The notes under the pieces: generated by a model
What the model was told of the DNA's origin: nothing
The model's database searches: none
What the model saw: only the letters and a program-made list of their open reading frames with translations
Program-made: the position numbers and the translations under genes
Shown: positions 51,869 through 61,619 of the stretch, piece after piece
Layout: each line of letters starts with the position of its first letter
Numbering within the stretch: the stretch's first letter is position 1
From: an uncultured Winogradskyella sp.
GTDB lineage: Bacteria > Bacteroidota > Bacteroidia > Flavobacteriales > Flavobacteriaceae
DNA: 64,000 nt
Direction of reading: 5' to 3'
NCBI RefSeq assembly: GCF_947501905.1
Contig: NZ_CANMXL010000007.1
Location: 23,652 to 87,651, forward strand

Positions 51869-52948
51869 ATGAAGATTTTAGATTGGTACATACTTAAACG
51901 CTATCTCTTTACATTTTTAATGATGCTATTGCTCTTTATACCAATAGCAATAATGGTCCATTTAGCAGAAAAAATTGGAAAAATTATTGAAAACGAAGTG
52001 CCTTTTGATGCAGTTGCTGAGTATTTACTGAATTTTACGATTTACTTTGCCAATTTACTATTTCCTTTATTTCTCTTTTTATCAGTTATATTTTTTACAT
52101 CTAAGTTAGCCAACAATACTGAGATTGTTGCATTTTTAAGTTCAGGTGTTTCATTTACAAGATTTTTAAGGCCATATATAATAGGTGCAACAATCATTGC
52201 AGGTTTGGCTTTAATATTAGGAATGTTCTTAGCCCCTAAAGCAAGTCAAGGGTTTAATGAATTTAAGTACAAGTACTTATCTCGAAACAAAAAAATACAA
52301 GAAACTCGAGATGTATTTCGACGAATTACAGATAATGACATTATATATGTAAGCTCTTATGACCCAAAATCTAAGAGAGGACAGAATTTTACTTTAGAAC
52401 ATTTTGAAGATAATAGACTGCAATACAAAATTTTTGCCAGTAGTATTAGATACGTAGAGGAAGATTCTACATATAGATTGTCTTCTTATTACAAAAGAAG
52501 TTATGATAGTATTGGTAATGTTACAGTTGAAGAAAAACGTAGGATGTTTGTTGAGTTTGCTTTTGATGTAGAAGACTTAACACCTGTAAATTATATAGCA
52601 GAAACAAAACCTTATCATGAGCTCGTAGATTTTATTGATAAAGAAAAAGCCAGAGGCTCATCTAATATAGGTAGATACGAAGTAGTAAAGTATAAGAAGT
52701 GGAGTTTACCTGCATCTGTATTTATATTAACTATTATTGCAGTTGCAGTTTCTTCAATTAAACGTCGTGGAGGAATGGGAGTAAACCTAGCATTTGGTAT
52801 TACTATAGCAATGATTTATGTATTCTTTGATAAAATCTTTGGAGTAATGGCTGAGCAATCAAACTTTTCACCATTGATAGCAGTATGGTTCCCTAACATA
52901 ATTTTCGGTATCTTAGCTATATACTTACTCTACAATGCCAAAAGGTAA
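51869..52948 (+). CDS. LptF/LptG family lipopolysaccharide permease
   Basis: 359 residues. It starts MKILDWYILKRYLFTFLMMLLLFIPIAIMVHLAEKIG, typical of the YjgP/YjgQ (LptF/G) family, with six membrane helices and a periplasmic beta-jellyroll (about 125-250). The C-terminal helices contain SSIKRRGGMGVNLAFGITIAMIYVFFDK. With LptB it extracts lipopolysaccharide from the inner membrane. Whether it is LptF or LptG is not decided. It starts three bases after tgt and overlaps the next gene by 14 bases. Confidence 0.9.
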   Translation: MKILDWYILKRYLFTFLMMLLLFIPIAIMVHLAEKIGKIIENEVPFDAVAEYLLNFTIYFANLLFPLFLFLSVIFFTSKLANNTEIVAFLSSGVSFTRFLRPYIIGATIIAGLALILGMFLAPKASQGFNEFKYKYLSRNKKIQETRDVFRRITDNDIIYVSSYDPKSKRGQNFTLEHFEDNRLQYKIFASSIRYVEEDSTYRLSSYYKRSYDSIGNVTVEEKRRMFVEFAFDVEDLTPVNYIAETKPYHELVDFIDKEKARGSSNIGRYEVVKYKKWSLPASVFILTIIAVAVSSIKRRGGMGVNLAFGITIAMIYVFFDKIFGVMAEQSNFSPLIAVWFPNIIFGILAIYLLYNAKR

Positions 52949-53843
52949 CCTAAAGCATTATTTACACTTACATTTTCTAGTTTTTATTGCTGGTTTTACT
53001 GCCATACTTGGTGAGGTAATTACTATTGGGTCATTTGCATTAGTTTGGTATAGAATGCTAATAGCAGGAGTATTAATGTTATTCTACATTAAGATTACAA
53101 AAAAACGACTGAGAATAAATAAAAAATTGGCGCTTCAACTAGCTATAGCTGGAGCAATTATTGCTGCGCATTGGATTACTTTTTTTGAGGCTATAAATCA
53201 ATCAAATGTTTCTATTACACTAGCTATGTTTTCTTCGGGAGCATTTTTTGCATCGTTTATTGAGCCCATTTTTTTTAAAAGGAAGGTTTTATGGTATGAA
53301 ATCTTATTTGGTGTTATTGTAATTTTTGGTGTTTTCCTTATAACCCAAGGAGAACTAAAATTTATTAATGGGATAGTTTTAGGCTTAGCTTCTGCTTTGT
53401 TTTCTACTTTATTTGCTGTTATTAATGGAAAATTGATTTTAAAACATAAAGCTAGTGTTATTTCGTTTTACGAGTTTGTTAGCGGTGTTTTCTTTATTAC
53501 TATTGGTATCGTATTTTTTTATGACGGTTTTAATACAGAATTCTTTTCATTGTCAAATAATGATTGGATGTACATATTTATACTAGCATCAGTATGTACC
53601 GCATATGCTTTTATTGCTGCAGTTGAGGTTATGAAATATATCTCACCATTTACTGTAATTCTTAGTTACAATCTTGAGCCTGTATATGGTATATTGCTAG
53701 CTTTGTACTTTTTTCCTGAAAAAGAACAAATGTCTATACAGTTCTATTACGGCGCTATTGTAATTATTAGTGCAGTAGTATTAGATGCAGTTTTTAAAAA
53801 TAGACGTAAAAAGAAAATAACAAAGACTAATTTATCTGGTTAA
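52935..53843 (+). CDS. EamA/DMT family transporter
   Basis: 302 residues with about ten membrane helices in two EamA repeats. The first repeat has SFALVWYRMLIAGVLMLFY and AAHWITFFEAINQSNVSITLAMFSSGAFFASFIEP; the second has AYAFIAAVEVMKYISPFTVILSYNLEPVYGILLALYFFPE. Drug/metabolite exporters of this family carry diverse small molecules. The start at 52935 overlaps lptF/G by 14 bases, so it is co-transcribed with tgt and lptF/G. The substrate is unknown. Confidence 0.9.
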   Translation: MPKGNLKHYLHLHFLVFIAGFTAILGEVITIGSFALVWYRMLIAGVLMLFYIKITKKRLRINKKLALQLAIAGAIIAAHWITFFEAINQSNVSITLAMFSSGAFFASFIEPIFFKRKVLWYEILFGVIVIFGVFLITQGELKFINGIVLGLASALFSTLFAVINGKLILKHKASVISFYEFVSGVFFITIGIVFFYDGFNTEFFSLSNNDWMYIFILASVCTAYAFIAAVEVMKYISPFTVILSYNLEPVYGILLALYFFPEKEQMSIQFYYGAIVIISAVVLDAVFKNRRKKKITKTNLSG

Positions 53844-53845
53844 AA

Positions 53846-53878
53846 TTTCGATTACCTAAACAGTTATTTATATTTTTG
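53846..53878 (+). promoter_or_regulatory. Probable accA promoter
   Basis: TTTC (53846-53849), 21 bases, then TATTTTTG (53871-53878). It leaves a leader of roughly 95 bases before the ATG at 53979. Confidence 0.4.
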
Positions 53879-53978
53879 TAAACTGAACAAATCTCAATTT
53901 TCTAATACTTTGTTATTAGAATTATAACAGAATACGTAGGTTTGTCAACTAACTAACAAAAAACTAATTTCAAATTGT

Positions 53979-54932
53979 ATGGAATATTTAGAGTTTGAAT
54001 TACCGATAAAAGAATTAGAAGATCAATTACAGAAATGTAAACTCATTGGAGACGAGAGTGAAGTAGATGTTACGGAAACTTGTAAGCAAATAGAGAAGAA
54101 GCTCCAAGACACCAAGAAAGATATATATAAAAACCTTACCGCATGGCAACGTGTACAATTATCACGTCATCCAGATAGACCATACACTTTGGACCATATC
54201 AATGCACTTTGTGGTGATTCATTTTTAGAATTACACGGCGACAGAAATGTCAAAGATGATAAGGCTATGATTGGTGGTTTAGGGAAAATTGGAGACCAAA
54301 CTTATATGTTTATAGGTCAACAAAAAGGATACAATACAAAGACTAGACAATACAGAAATTTTGGAATGTCTAATCCTGAAGGCTATCGTAAAGCTTTGCG
54401 TTTAATGAAATCTGCTGAGAAATTTGGTATTCCTGTAGTAACTTTAGTAGATACTCCTGGCGCATATCCTGGTTTTGAAGCTGAAGAGCGTGGACAAGGA
54501 GAAGCAATAGCAAGAAATATTCTAGAGATGACAAGACTTAAAGTACCAATAATTACAATTATTATTGGTGAAGGTGCTTCAGGTGGCGCTTTAGGTATTG
54601 GTGTAGGAGATAAGGTCATGATGTTAGAGAATACTTGGTATTCTGTTATTTCCCCTGAATCTTGTTCTTCTATTTTATGGCGTAGCTGGGAATATAAAGA
54701 ACAAGCTGCAGAAGCCTTAAAGCTTACTGCAAAAGATATGAAACGCATGAAGCTTGTTGATCAGATTATAAAAGAACCTTTAGGTGGTGCTCATAAAGAC
54801 AGAGCAAAAACTTTTTTAGCTGTAAAAGATGCCATAGTCAAAACTTTTGATGAACTTAAAAACTTATCACCAAAAGAATTGGTAAATCAGCGTATGGAGA
54901 AATATAATGAGATGGGAGTTTACAAATCTTAA
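53979..54932 (+). CDS. accA: Acetyl-CoA carboxylase carboxyltransferase subunit alpha
   Basis: 317 residues, the usual AccA length. With AccD it transfers carboxyl from biotin to acetyl-CoA, the first step of fatty-acid synthesis. Motifs: [73 protein letters not shown] and [34 protein letters not shown] at 53979. Own promoter and terminator, so probably a single-gene unit. Confidence 0.96.
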   Translation: MEYLEFELPIKELEDQLQKCKLIGDESEVDVTETCKQIEKKLQDTKKDIYKNLTAWQRVQLSRHPDRPYTLDHINALCGDSFLELHGDRNVKDDKAMIGGLGKIGDQTYMFIGQQKGYNTKTRQYRNFGMSNPEGYRKALRLMKSAEKFGIPVVTLVDTPGAYPGFEAEERGQGEAIARNILEMTRLKVPIITIIIGEGASGGALGIGVGDKVMMLENTWYSVISPESCSSILWRSWEYKEQAAEALKLTAKDMKRMKLVDQIIKEPLGGAHKDRAKTFLAVKDAIVKTFDELKNLSPKELVNQRMEKYNEMGVYKS

Positions 54933-54956
54933 CCCCATTAAACCATAGCATTTTAA

Positions 54957-54986
54957 AAAACTGAAGTCTAAAACTTCAGTTTTTTT
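54957..54986 (+). terminator. accA terminator
   Basis: AAAACTGAAGT pairs with ACTTCAGTTTT around a short loop, followed by more T. The rest of the gap to dnaB (54987-55189) shows no gene. Confidence 0.85.
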
Positions 54987-55189
54987 GTCGCTATTAACAA
55001 TAAAACAAACTTATTAACAGCTAAAATGTTAATCAACTGTTGAAGATTGAGTTAATAATAAATCAAAGTTTTCTCAACCTTTTAGTTACATTCGTAAGCT
55101 GTTAAAATTTGAGGGCTTTCTTAAGGTTTTTTTCACCATTTTTAAGTTTCTTTTTCTTAAATTAATCCAACTAAATTTTTCATTGCATA

Positions 55190-56722
55190 ATGAAACAACC
55201 TAATCCAGTACAAGGCTATAAAGTCGATAAAAGCTCCATAATTAGCTTGGAGAAAGGAAAAATACCACCTCAAGCATTAGACCTCGAGGAGGTTGTATTA
55301 GGTGCTATGATGATTGACAAGAAAGGTGTGGATGAGGTCATAGATATTTTAAGTCCAGATGCGTTTTACAAAGAATCTCACCGCTTTATATTCGAAGCTA
55401 TATTCAAACTCTTTGAAAATAGTGAACCTGTTGACTTATTAACAGTTTCCACCCAATTGCGTAAGGATGGGAAGTTAGATATGGTTGGAGGCGATTTTTA
55501 TCTAATTTCATTAACACAACGTGTCTCTTCATCTGCTCACATTGAATTTCATGCTCGTATAATACTTCAGAAATATATACAACGAAGCCTCATAAAAATT
55601 TCGAACGAAATTATTGAAGATGCTTATGATGAAGGCAAGGATGTTTTTGACCTTTTGGATAATGCAGAAGCAAAATTGTATGAAGTCACTCAAGGTAACG
55701 TAAAGAAATCTACTGAGACTGCTCAAAGTTTAGTGATACAAGCTAAGAAGAAGATTGAAGAAATTTCTAATAAAGAAGGACTCAGTGGAATTCCTTCAGG
55801 ATTCGATAAGTTAGATAAGTTAACTTCAGGCTGGCAACCTTCTGATTTAATTATTGTTGCCGCTCGTCCTGGTATGGGTAAAACAGCCTTAACGCTTACA
55901 ATGGCAAGAAATATTGCTGTTAATAGTAATATTCCCGTGGCTTTCTTTTCATTAGAGATGTCTTCTGTACAGTTAATTACGCGTTTAATTTCTAGTGAAA
56001 CAGGATTATCATCAGAGAAATTGAGAACCGGAAAACTTGAGAAGCACGAATGGGAACAACTTAATGTAAAGGTTAAAACCTTAGAAAAAGCGCCACTTTT
56101 TATTGATGATACACCATCACTTTCAATATTTGATTTAAGAGCAAAAGCGAGACGTTTATCATCTCAATATGGCATAAAGATGATAATTGTTGATTATTTG
56201 CAATTAATGACAGCAGGAGGAAGCCAAAAAGGAGGTAATCGTGAGCAAGAGATTTCTATGATTTCCAGAAACCTAAAAGCTTTGGCAAAAGAATTAGAAG
56301 TACCGGTAATTGCTTTATCTCAGTTATCTCGTGCTGTAGAAACCCGTGGTGGAAGCAAACGTCCATTACTATCTGATTTACGTGAATCTGGTGCTATTGA
56401 GCAAGATGCAGATATTGTATCATTTATTTACAGACCAGAATACTATAAGATTGATGAGTGGGATGATGAAGAGCGTTCACCAACTGAAGGGCAAGGAGAA
56501 TTCATTGTAGCAAAGCATAGAAATGGTGGTTTAGAGAACATAAGACTTAAATTTATTGGTCATTTAGGTAAGTTTGATAACCTAGACGATTTTGATACAC
56601 CATTTGGAGAATTCCATTCAAAGATGAATGCAGCCGCTAATGACGATACTTTTAAAGCAGATAATTTCCCATCCGCAAGTGATGCTTTTGATGTCCCTGA
56701 TGATGATGGTGTACCTTTTTAA
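55190..56722 (+). CDS. dnaB: Replicative DNA helicase DnaB
   Basis: 510 residues. A primase-interacting N-domain (about 28-130: PQALDLEEVVLGAMMIDKKGVDEV) is joined by a linker to the RecA-like ATPase. Walker A is ARPGMGKT (225-232) and Walker B is MIIVDYLQLM. Also seen are SQLSRAVETRGGSKRPLLSDLRESGAIEQDADIV and the C-terminal VAKHRNGGLENIRLKF. The acidic tail ends FDVPDDDGVPF. No intein interrupts it. ATG at 55190. It unwinds DNA at the replication fork. Confidence 0.96.
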   Translation: MKQPNPVQGYKVDKSSIISLEKGKIPPQALDLEEVVLGAMMIDKKGVDEVIDILSPDAFYKESHRFIFEAIFKLFENSEPVDLLTVSTQLRKDGKLDMVGGDFYLISLTQRVSSSAHIEFHARIILQKYIQRSLIKISNEIIEDAYDEGKDVFDLLDNAEAKLYEVTQGNVKKSTETAQSLVIQAKKKIEEISNKEGLSGIPSGFDKLDKLTSGWQPSDLIIVAARPGMGKTALTLTMARNIAVNSNIPVAFFSLEMSSVQLITRLISSETGLSSEKLRTGKLEKHEWEQLNVKVKTLEKAPLFIDDTPSLSIFDLRAKARRLSSQYGIKMIIVDYLQLMTAGGSQKGGNREQEISMISRNLKALAKELEVPVIALSQLSRAVETRGGSKRPLLSDLRESGAIEQDADIVSFIYRPEYYKIDEWDDEERSPTEGQGEFIVAKHRNGGLENIRLKFIGHLGKFDNLDDFDTPFGEFHSKMNAAANDDTFKADNFPSASDAFDVPDDDGVPF

Positions 56723-56792
56723 ATATTTATAATTTCTTTGAGAGTTTTTAAAGAAATTTACGACTAGCTTAGCAAGCCAATTATATATCCCC

Positions 56793-57833
56793 ATGCTTAA
56801 CGAAAGACGTACTACAAATATATTGTTGTTGATAATAGCAATTCCTATCGTATTTTATTTACTTAAAGTACTTTCTTTTATTTTTATACCATTGATTTTT
56901 TCAATGTTTATTGCATTGTTGTTTTTGCCTTTAATGCGTTGGTTTGAACGTCGAAAAATCCCAAAATTTGTAAGTATAATTGTAGTCTTATTATTAGTTG
57001 CAGGTGGTCTTAAAATTGGTATAGAGTTAATACAATTATCAAGCAAAGAAATATTGGCTAATAATGGAGATTTTTTGCAAAAAGCAGAACCAAAAATTGC
57101 CAGCCTTAAAGATTATTTATCTGATAGTTTTGGTTTTGAATTTGAATCTAAAAAGAATGTGTTCGCACAATTCTTCCAGAAAGAGAACATTGGTTCTACA
57201 ATCGGATTTTTGAGAAAATTCCTTACCACTTTATTGATGACTGCTTTTTTTGTCGTTTTATGGCTTGCAGAATCCATAAATGTTCACAAATTACTTAATA
57301 GCACACTTCTTAAAAAGAAATACACTTCAGTTAAGACTTTTATGAAAATTGAAAAAGACCTAATTAAATTTTTAAAAGTTAAATTCCTAGTAAGTGCATT
57401 AACAGGATTATTTACTGGATTGATGTGCGTATTCTTTGATGTGAGCTTCCCAATATTTTGGGGCTTATTTGCTTTTACCATTAACTTTGTGCAAATGGTT
57501 GGTTCATTTGTTTCTGTAGTATTGCTTTCAATTTTTGCTTTTGTAGAGTTAGATACAACAAGTATACTTCTCTTTTTTATACTTTCGATAACAATGGTTC
57601 AAGTTGTTTTTGGAGCTATTTTAGAGCCGATTTTTATGGGAAAATCATTCTCCATTAATATTATTGCAGTCTTGGTTATGCTTATGTTTTGGGGGTTTTT
57701 ATGGGGTATTCCAGGATTAATCATGGCAATACCAATAACAGTATTTCTTAAGATTATTATGGAGCAATTTTCTAGTACTAAAATCATTGCTAGCCTGCTT
57801 TCAGGTAGCGAGACAAAGCCAGAAAATATTTAG
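56793..57833 (+). CDS. AI-2E family transporter
   Basis: 346 residues with about eight membrane helices, matching the AI-2E (YdiK/TqsA/PerM) family. The N-terminal hydrophobic pair is FYLLKVLSFIFIPLIFSMFIALLFLPLMRWFERR. A polar segment lies at about 80-140. The conserved C-terminal region has VFGAILEPIFMGKSFSINIIAVLVMLMFWGFLWGIPGLIMAIPITVFLKIIMEQF. Members have been proposed to export signals or sodium; substrate unknown here. It follows dnaB by 70 bases. Confidence 0.9.
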   Translation: MLNERRTTNILLLIIAIPIVFYLLKVLSFIFIPLIFSMFIALLFLPLMRWFERRKIPKFVSIIVVLLLVAGGLKIGIELIQLSSKEILANNGDFLQKAEPKIASLKDYLSDSFGFEFESKKNVFAQFFQKENIGSTIGFLRKFLTTLLMTAFFVVLWLAESINVHKLLNSTLLKKKYTSVKTFMKIEKDLIKFLKVKFLVSALTGLFTGLMCVFFDVSFPIFWGLFAFTINFVQMVGSFVSVVLLSIFAFVELDTTSILLFFILSITMVQVVFGAILEPIFMGKSFSINIIAVLVMLMFWGFLWGIPGLIMAIPITVFLKIIMEQFSSTKIIASLLSGSETKPENI

Positions 57834-57920
57834 TTCATTAATATTGACTTCAAAATATCTTAAAAGAATAATAAAGACTTCGCTTAGTTTACTTTTTTAA
57901 GTATCTTTCATTTGAAATTT

Positions 57921-59186
57921 ATGAAATTGAAAAAGCTTACTCTATTTATTCTATTAGCCTTATTTGGCTACCTATCTCACGCATCCTATATCTTAATTCC
58001 AATGGATGCAGAGTCTCAAGAAAATCACCTTAAAGCCTATGGTGTCACTTATTGGACATTAGAGCGTGATTTAAAAGTTAAATGGTTACTTAATTATCGA
58101 GGCGGTTCGTTTTTGTTACCTGATGCCGAAATTATTCAACGAGAATGCCAGATTCGTGGCGTTTCTTTCGAAGTTGTTTCAGATGCTCAAGCAGAACAAA
58201 TCTTAAACGAAATTTCTAGCCCTTCCGTTAACCAAGAAGCTGTTGTTTTAGAGAAAGCACCAAAAATTGCAGTTTATACGCCTTATGGAAAGCAACCGTG
58301 GGATGATGCTGTTACCATGGTGTTGACTTATGCTGAGATTCCTTATGAAACTATCTATGATGAAGAAGTTTTAAAAGATGAGTTGCTACTTTACGATTGG
58401 TTACACTTACATCATGAAGACTTTACAGGACAATATGGTAAATTTTATAGAACATATCGCTCTGCAGCTTGGTATATTAAAGAAAAGAAAGAAGCAGAAG
58501 CATTGGCAAAACGATTAGGCTACAATAAGGTATCTGATGCTAAGTTAGCGGTAGCCTTAAAAATACGAAACTATGTTGCTGGAGGTGGTTTTATGTTTGC
58601 AATGTGCTCCGCTACGGATAGTTTTGATATAGCACTTTCTGCCGAAAATGTAGATATATGTGAGCCTATGTTTGATGGTGATGGTAGTGATCCAGGATAT
58701 CAGAATAAAATTGACTTTACAAATACGTTTGCTTTCAAAGATTATCTTTTAGAGCGTAACCCTAATATCTATGAATTTTCTTCAATAGATATGACTAGAA
58801 AACGAAGAATACCAAAAGAAACAGACTATTTCTCTTTAATGGAATATTCGGCAAAATGGGATCCAATACCGACTATGCTTACTCAAAATCACACTGCCTT
58901 AGTCAAAGGATTTATGGGGCAAACAACCTCTTTCACAAGAGACCAAATAAAGTCTAATGTTTTGGTTATGGGTGAGAATAAAACTAATGGTGAAGCAAAG
59001 TATATACATGGGATAAAAGGAAAAGGCTTTTTTACGTTTTATGGTGGACATGACCCAGAAGATTATACTCATAGAGTAGGTGACCCAAAAACTGAATTAG
59101 ATTTACACCCAACATCACCGGGATATCGTTTAATACTTAATAACGTATTATTTCCAGCGGCAAAGAAGAAAAAACAAAAGACCTGA
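57921..59186 (+). CDS. Secreted GATase/ThuA-like protein (often mislabelled asparagine synthetase B)
   Basis: 421 residues from ATG at 57921; a TTG at 57912 is also open. A signal peptide ends near LSHA. Homologues are often called asparagine synthetase B, but neither the N-terminal cysteine glutaminase domain nor the AsnB ATP-pyrophosphatase motif is present. The body looks like a class I amidotransferase/ThuA fold: KIAVYTPYGKQPWDDAVTMVL, then YVAGGGFMFAMCSATDSFD with a cysteine at the nucleophile elbow, and FFTFYGGHDPEDYTH near the end. It is exported, so it does not make asparagine in the cytoplasm. The true substrate is unknown. Confidence 0.83.
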   Translation: MKLKKLTLFILLALFGYLSHASYILIPMDAESQENHLKAYGVTYWTLERDLKVKWLLNYRGGSFLLPDAEIIQRECQIRGVSFEVVSDAQAEQILNEISSPSVNQEAVVLEKAPKIAVYTPYGKQPWDDAVTMVLTYAEIPYETIYDEEVLKDELLLYDWLHLHHEDFTGQYGKFYRTYRSAAWYIKEKKEAEALAKRLGYNKVSDAKLAVALKIRNYVAGGGFMFAMCSATDSFDIALSAENVDICEPMFDGDGSDPGYQNKIDFTNTFAFKDYLLERNPNIYEFSSIDMTRKRRIPKETDYFSLMEYSAKWDPIPTMLTQNHTALVKGFMGQTTSFTRDQIKSNVLVMGENKTNGEAKYIHGIKGKGFFTFYGGHDPEDYTHRVGDPKTELDLHPTSPGYRLILNNVLFPAAKKKKQKT

Positions 59187-59195
59187 TATTAGTAG

Positions 59196-60269
59196 ATGTC
59201 TAACAAAATTAAATCTTTTTTTCAGCTACTTTTAATATCATCAATTTTCTGGGTATTTGTATTTGTATTATTTACTGCAATAAGATATAATGGCTTAGAA
59301 GAAGAGTTGTCTTTATTTACAGATGATATTTTGTATTTGCCTGTTGGTGCTTATTATAAGCATGCCATCATTGTTGGTTTAGTCATTAGTGTCTTTTATG
59401 CTATCATAGAGTTTATTTTTGATAGATTAAGCAAAAGAGTAGTTTTAGGACTTAGTATAGTTTTTAAATCGTTTGTATATTTTGTATTGATTATAGTTGT
59501 ATTAAGTGGGATTTCATTTTTATTAGAAGAACAAATTGATAGAGACTTACCAAATGAAAAAGGATGGTGGCGAGATGATCCTTTCTTTTGGATCACTGTA
59601 ATATACTTTGTTATAGCTTCAATTGTATTTTCTTTATTTCGTATTGCAAATGATAGGTTTGGTCGAGGTAATTTTATTCAAATTCTTTTAGGGAAATATA
59701 AACGTCCAAAGGAGCAAGAACATGTTTTAATGTTTATTGACTTAAAAGATTCAACAAAAATTGCTGAAAAGCTTGGGCATCATAAATACAGCCAATTTAT
59801 TCAAGATTGTTTTATTCACTTAAATATGTCTTTGAATAATTATGGAGCAGAGGTTTATCAATATGTAGGAGATGAAGCGGTGATATATTGGCCAAGTAAA
59901 AAAGGATTTAAAAACAATAATTGTATCAATCTGTTTTTTGCATTTCAGAAGAGATTAGAGAAGAAACAAAGTTACTACACAAATAAGTATGATTTCAATC
60001 CTAAATTTAAAGCAGGCTTACATTTTGGTAAGCTTATGGTTGCAGAAATAGGTACTATTAAGAAAGATTTGGCTTTTCATGGAGATGTTATAAATACGGC
60101 TTCAAGAATACAAAGTTTATGTAATACATTTAGTAAATCACTATTGGTTTCAGAATCTGTAATTGAAAAGTTAAGTATATCAAATACACATTATGAACTT
60201 CTATCTCATGACATGGAATTAAGAGGTAAAGAAGAACGCTTGAAGATTTATGCCATTAATCAAGGGTAA
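59196..60269 (+). CDS. Membrane-bound class III adenylate/guanylate cyclase
   Basis: 357 residues: four membrane helices (about 9-29, 55-78, 83-109, 130-150) and a C-terminal cyclase domain (about 172-350). The metal-binding aspartates are D182 in FIDLKDST and D226 in YVGDEAV. The transition-state asparagine and arginine are in DVINTASRIQ, so it looks active. ATP versus GTP preference is not certain. A Crp-type regulator is encoded at 37824, but no link is shown. ATG at 59196, nine bases after the upstream gene. Confidence 0.88.
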   Translation: MSNKIKSFFQLLLISSIFWVFVFVLFTAIRYNGLEEELSLFTDDILYLPVGAYYKHAIIVGLVISVFYAIIEFIFDRLSKRVVLGLSIVFKSFVYFVLIIVVLSGISFLLEEQIDRDLPNEKGWWRDDPFFWITVIYFVIASIVFSLFRIANDRFGRGNFIQILLGKYKRPKEQEHVLMFIDLKDSTKIAEKLGHHKYSQFIQDCFIHLNMSLNNYGAEVYQYVGDEAVIYWPSKKGFKNNNCINLFFAFQKRLEKKQSYYTNKYDFNPKFKAGLHFGKLMVAEIGTIKKDLAFHGDVINTASRIQSLCNTFSKSLLVSESVIEKLSISNTHYELLSHDMELRGKEERLKIYAINQG

Positions 60270-60271
60270 AT

Positions 60272-60304
60272 AAAAAACCCAACTCGAAAGAGTTGGGTTT
60301 TTTT
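60272..60304. terminator. Bidirectional terminator between the cyclase and rplT
   Basis: AAAAACCCAACTC pairs with GAGTTGGGTTTTT around GAAA, with T/A runs on both sides. It ends both converging transcripts. Confidence 0.88.
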
Positions 60305-60338
60305 AAGCGAAATGTTGTTATTAATTTGGCTAAAAGCC

Positions 60339-60683
60339 TTATTTAACTTTGTTTACTATAGCTTCAAAAGCTTCAGGATTATTCATAGCTAAATCTGCAA
60401 GAACCTTACGATTCAATTCAATATTATTAGCTTTTAATTTCCCCATGAATTTTGAATAGCTCATTCCATGTTGTCTTGCACCTGCATTAATACGCATAAT
60501 CCATAACGCACGGAATGTTCTTTTTTTGTTTCTGCGGTCTCTGTACGAATATTGCATCGCTTTGTCTACCGCATTTTTTGCTACTGTCCAAACGTTTTTA
60601 CGTCTTCCCCAGTAGCCTTTTGCTTGCTTAAGAACTTTTTTTCTTCTAGCTCTCTTTGCAACTGAATTTACTGATCTTGGCAT
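60339..60683 (-). CDS. rplT: 50S ribosomal protein L20
   Basis: 114 residues, very basic. Diagnostic blocks are [39 protein letters not shown] and [26 protein letters not shown]. It binds 23S rRNA early in assembly and in enterobacteria represses its own operon. It is the last gene of the thrS-infC-rpmI-rplT order, 101 bases after rpmI. Length is typical. Confidence 0.97.
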   Translation of the reverse strand: MPRSVNSVAKRARRKKVLKQAKGYWGRRKNVWTVAKNAVDKAMQYSYRDRRNKKRTFRALWIMRINAGARQHGMSYSKFMGKLKANNIELNRKVLADLAMNNPEAFEAIVNKVK

Positions 60684-60784
60684 TTCTTTAATTGTTTTTT
60701 GTAGTAGGCGACCAAATTGGTACTTGCTAAATAATTTTGCCTAACTCCAGGGTTTATAAATTGTTTTAACCGATTAAAACAGTA

Positions 60785-60982
60785 TTACTTTAAACGTAAC
60801 ATTGTTTTAATGTTATCCTCATCAGACTTGTGTACCAAACCATCATGAGTCAACCTAAGCTTACGCTTTTTAGATTTTTTTGTCAATATATGACTCTTAA
60901 AAGCATGCTTTCTTTTAATCTTACCAGTGCCAGTTAGTTTGAAACGTTTCTTAGCACTCGATTTAGTTTTCATTTTAGGCAT
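60785..60982 (-). CDS. rpmI: 50S ribosomal protein L35
   Basis: 65 residues. [49 protein letters not shown] sequence, then [13 protein letters not shown], the normal L35 pattern. It is a large-subunit surface protein. It lies 58 bases after infC and 101 before rplT on the same strand, as in the E. coli operon. Confidence 0.97.
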   Translation of the reverse strand: MPKMKTKSSAKKRFKLTGTGKIKRKHAFKSHILTKKSKKRKLRLTHDGLVHKSDEDNIKTMLRLK

Positions 60983-61040
60983 TTTCTCCTATTTTTAATT
61001 ACGTTTCGCTTATTATCTTTAATACTGAATAATTTTCAGT

Positions 61041-61592
61041 TTACTTTTTCTTTGGAGCAATAAACATAATCATACGTTTACCCTCTAATTTTGGCATTTG
61101 TTCTACTTTACCAACTTCCTCTAAATCTTGAGCTAGTCTTAATAATAATATTTGACCTTGCTCTTTAAACACTATAGAACGCCCTTTAAAAAATACAAAA
61201 GCTTTAAGCTTTGCACCATCTTTTAAGAACTTTTCTGCATGTTTCTTTTTAAACTCGTAATCGTGGTCGTCAGTTTGTGGTCCAAATCTAATTTCCTTAA
61301 CTACAACTTTAGTCGCTTTAGATTTTAAAGCCTTTTCGCGTTTCTTTTGTTCGTAAAGAAACTTTTTATAGTCCATAACTTTACAGACAGGCGGATTGGC
61401 GTTTGGCGAAATCTCTACTAAGTCTAATCCTTGCTCATCTGCTATGGCTAAGGCTTTTCGTGTAGGGTATACACCTATTTCCACATTATCGCCTACAAGT
61501 CTAACCTCTTCGGCTCTAATTTTTCCGTTAATTCTGTGTTTGTCCTCTTGGACTACACGTCTGCTGAAATTTTTTCTTCTACGTATTGCTAT
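61041..61592 (-). CDS. infC: Translation initiation factor IF-3, non-AUG start
   Basis: 183 residues if started at ATA (61592-61590): [23 protein letters not shown], the normal flavobacterial IF-3 N-terminus. The frame has a TAA stop two codons upstream and no ATG, GTG or TTG before GTG at 61484. A start there would remove about 36 residues of the N-terminal domain. IF-3 proofreads start codons, and E. coli infC starts with AUU for the same feedback. The C-terminal domain (about 90-183) has [26 protein letters not shown] and ends IAPKKK. Second gene of the thrS operon. Confidence 0.92.
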   Translation of the reverse strand: MAIRRRKNFSRRVVQEDKHRINGKIRAEEVRLVGDNVEIGVYPTRKALAIADEQGLDLVEISPNANPPVCKVMDYKKFLYEQKKREKALKSKATKVVVKEIRFGPQTDDHDYEFKKKHAEKFLKDGAKLKAFVFFKGRSIVFKEQGQILLLRLAQDLEEVGKVEQMPKLEGKRMIMFIAPKKK

Positions 61593-61619
61593 GGCTTATA
61601 AATTTTAATTAAACGTTAT

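Noticed and set aside
61041..61484. IF-3 beginning at GTG 61484
   Set aside because: This would cut off about 36 conserved N-terminal residues that continue in frame up to ATA at 61592.
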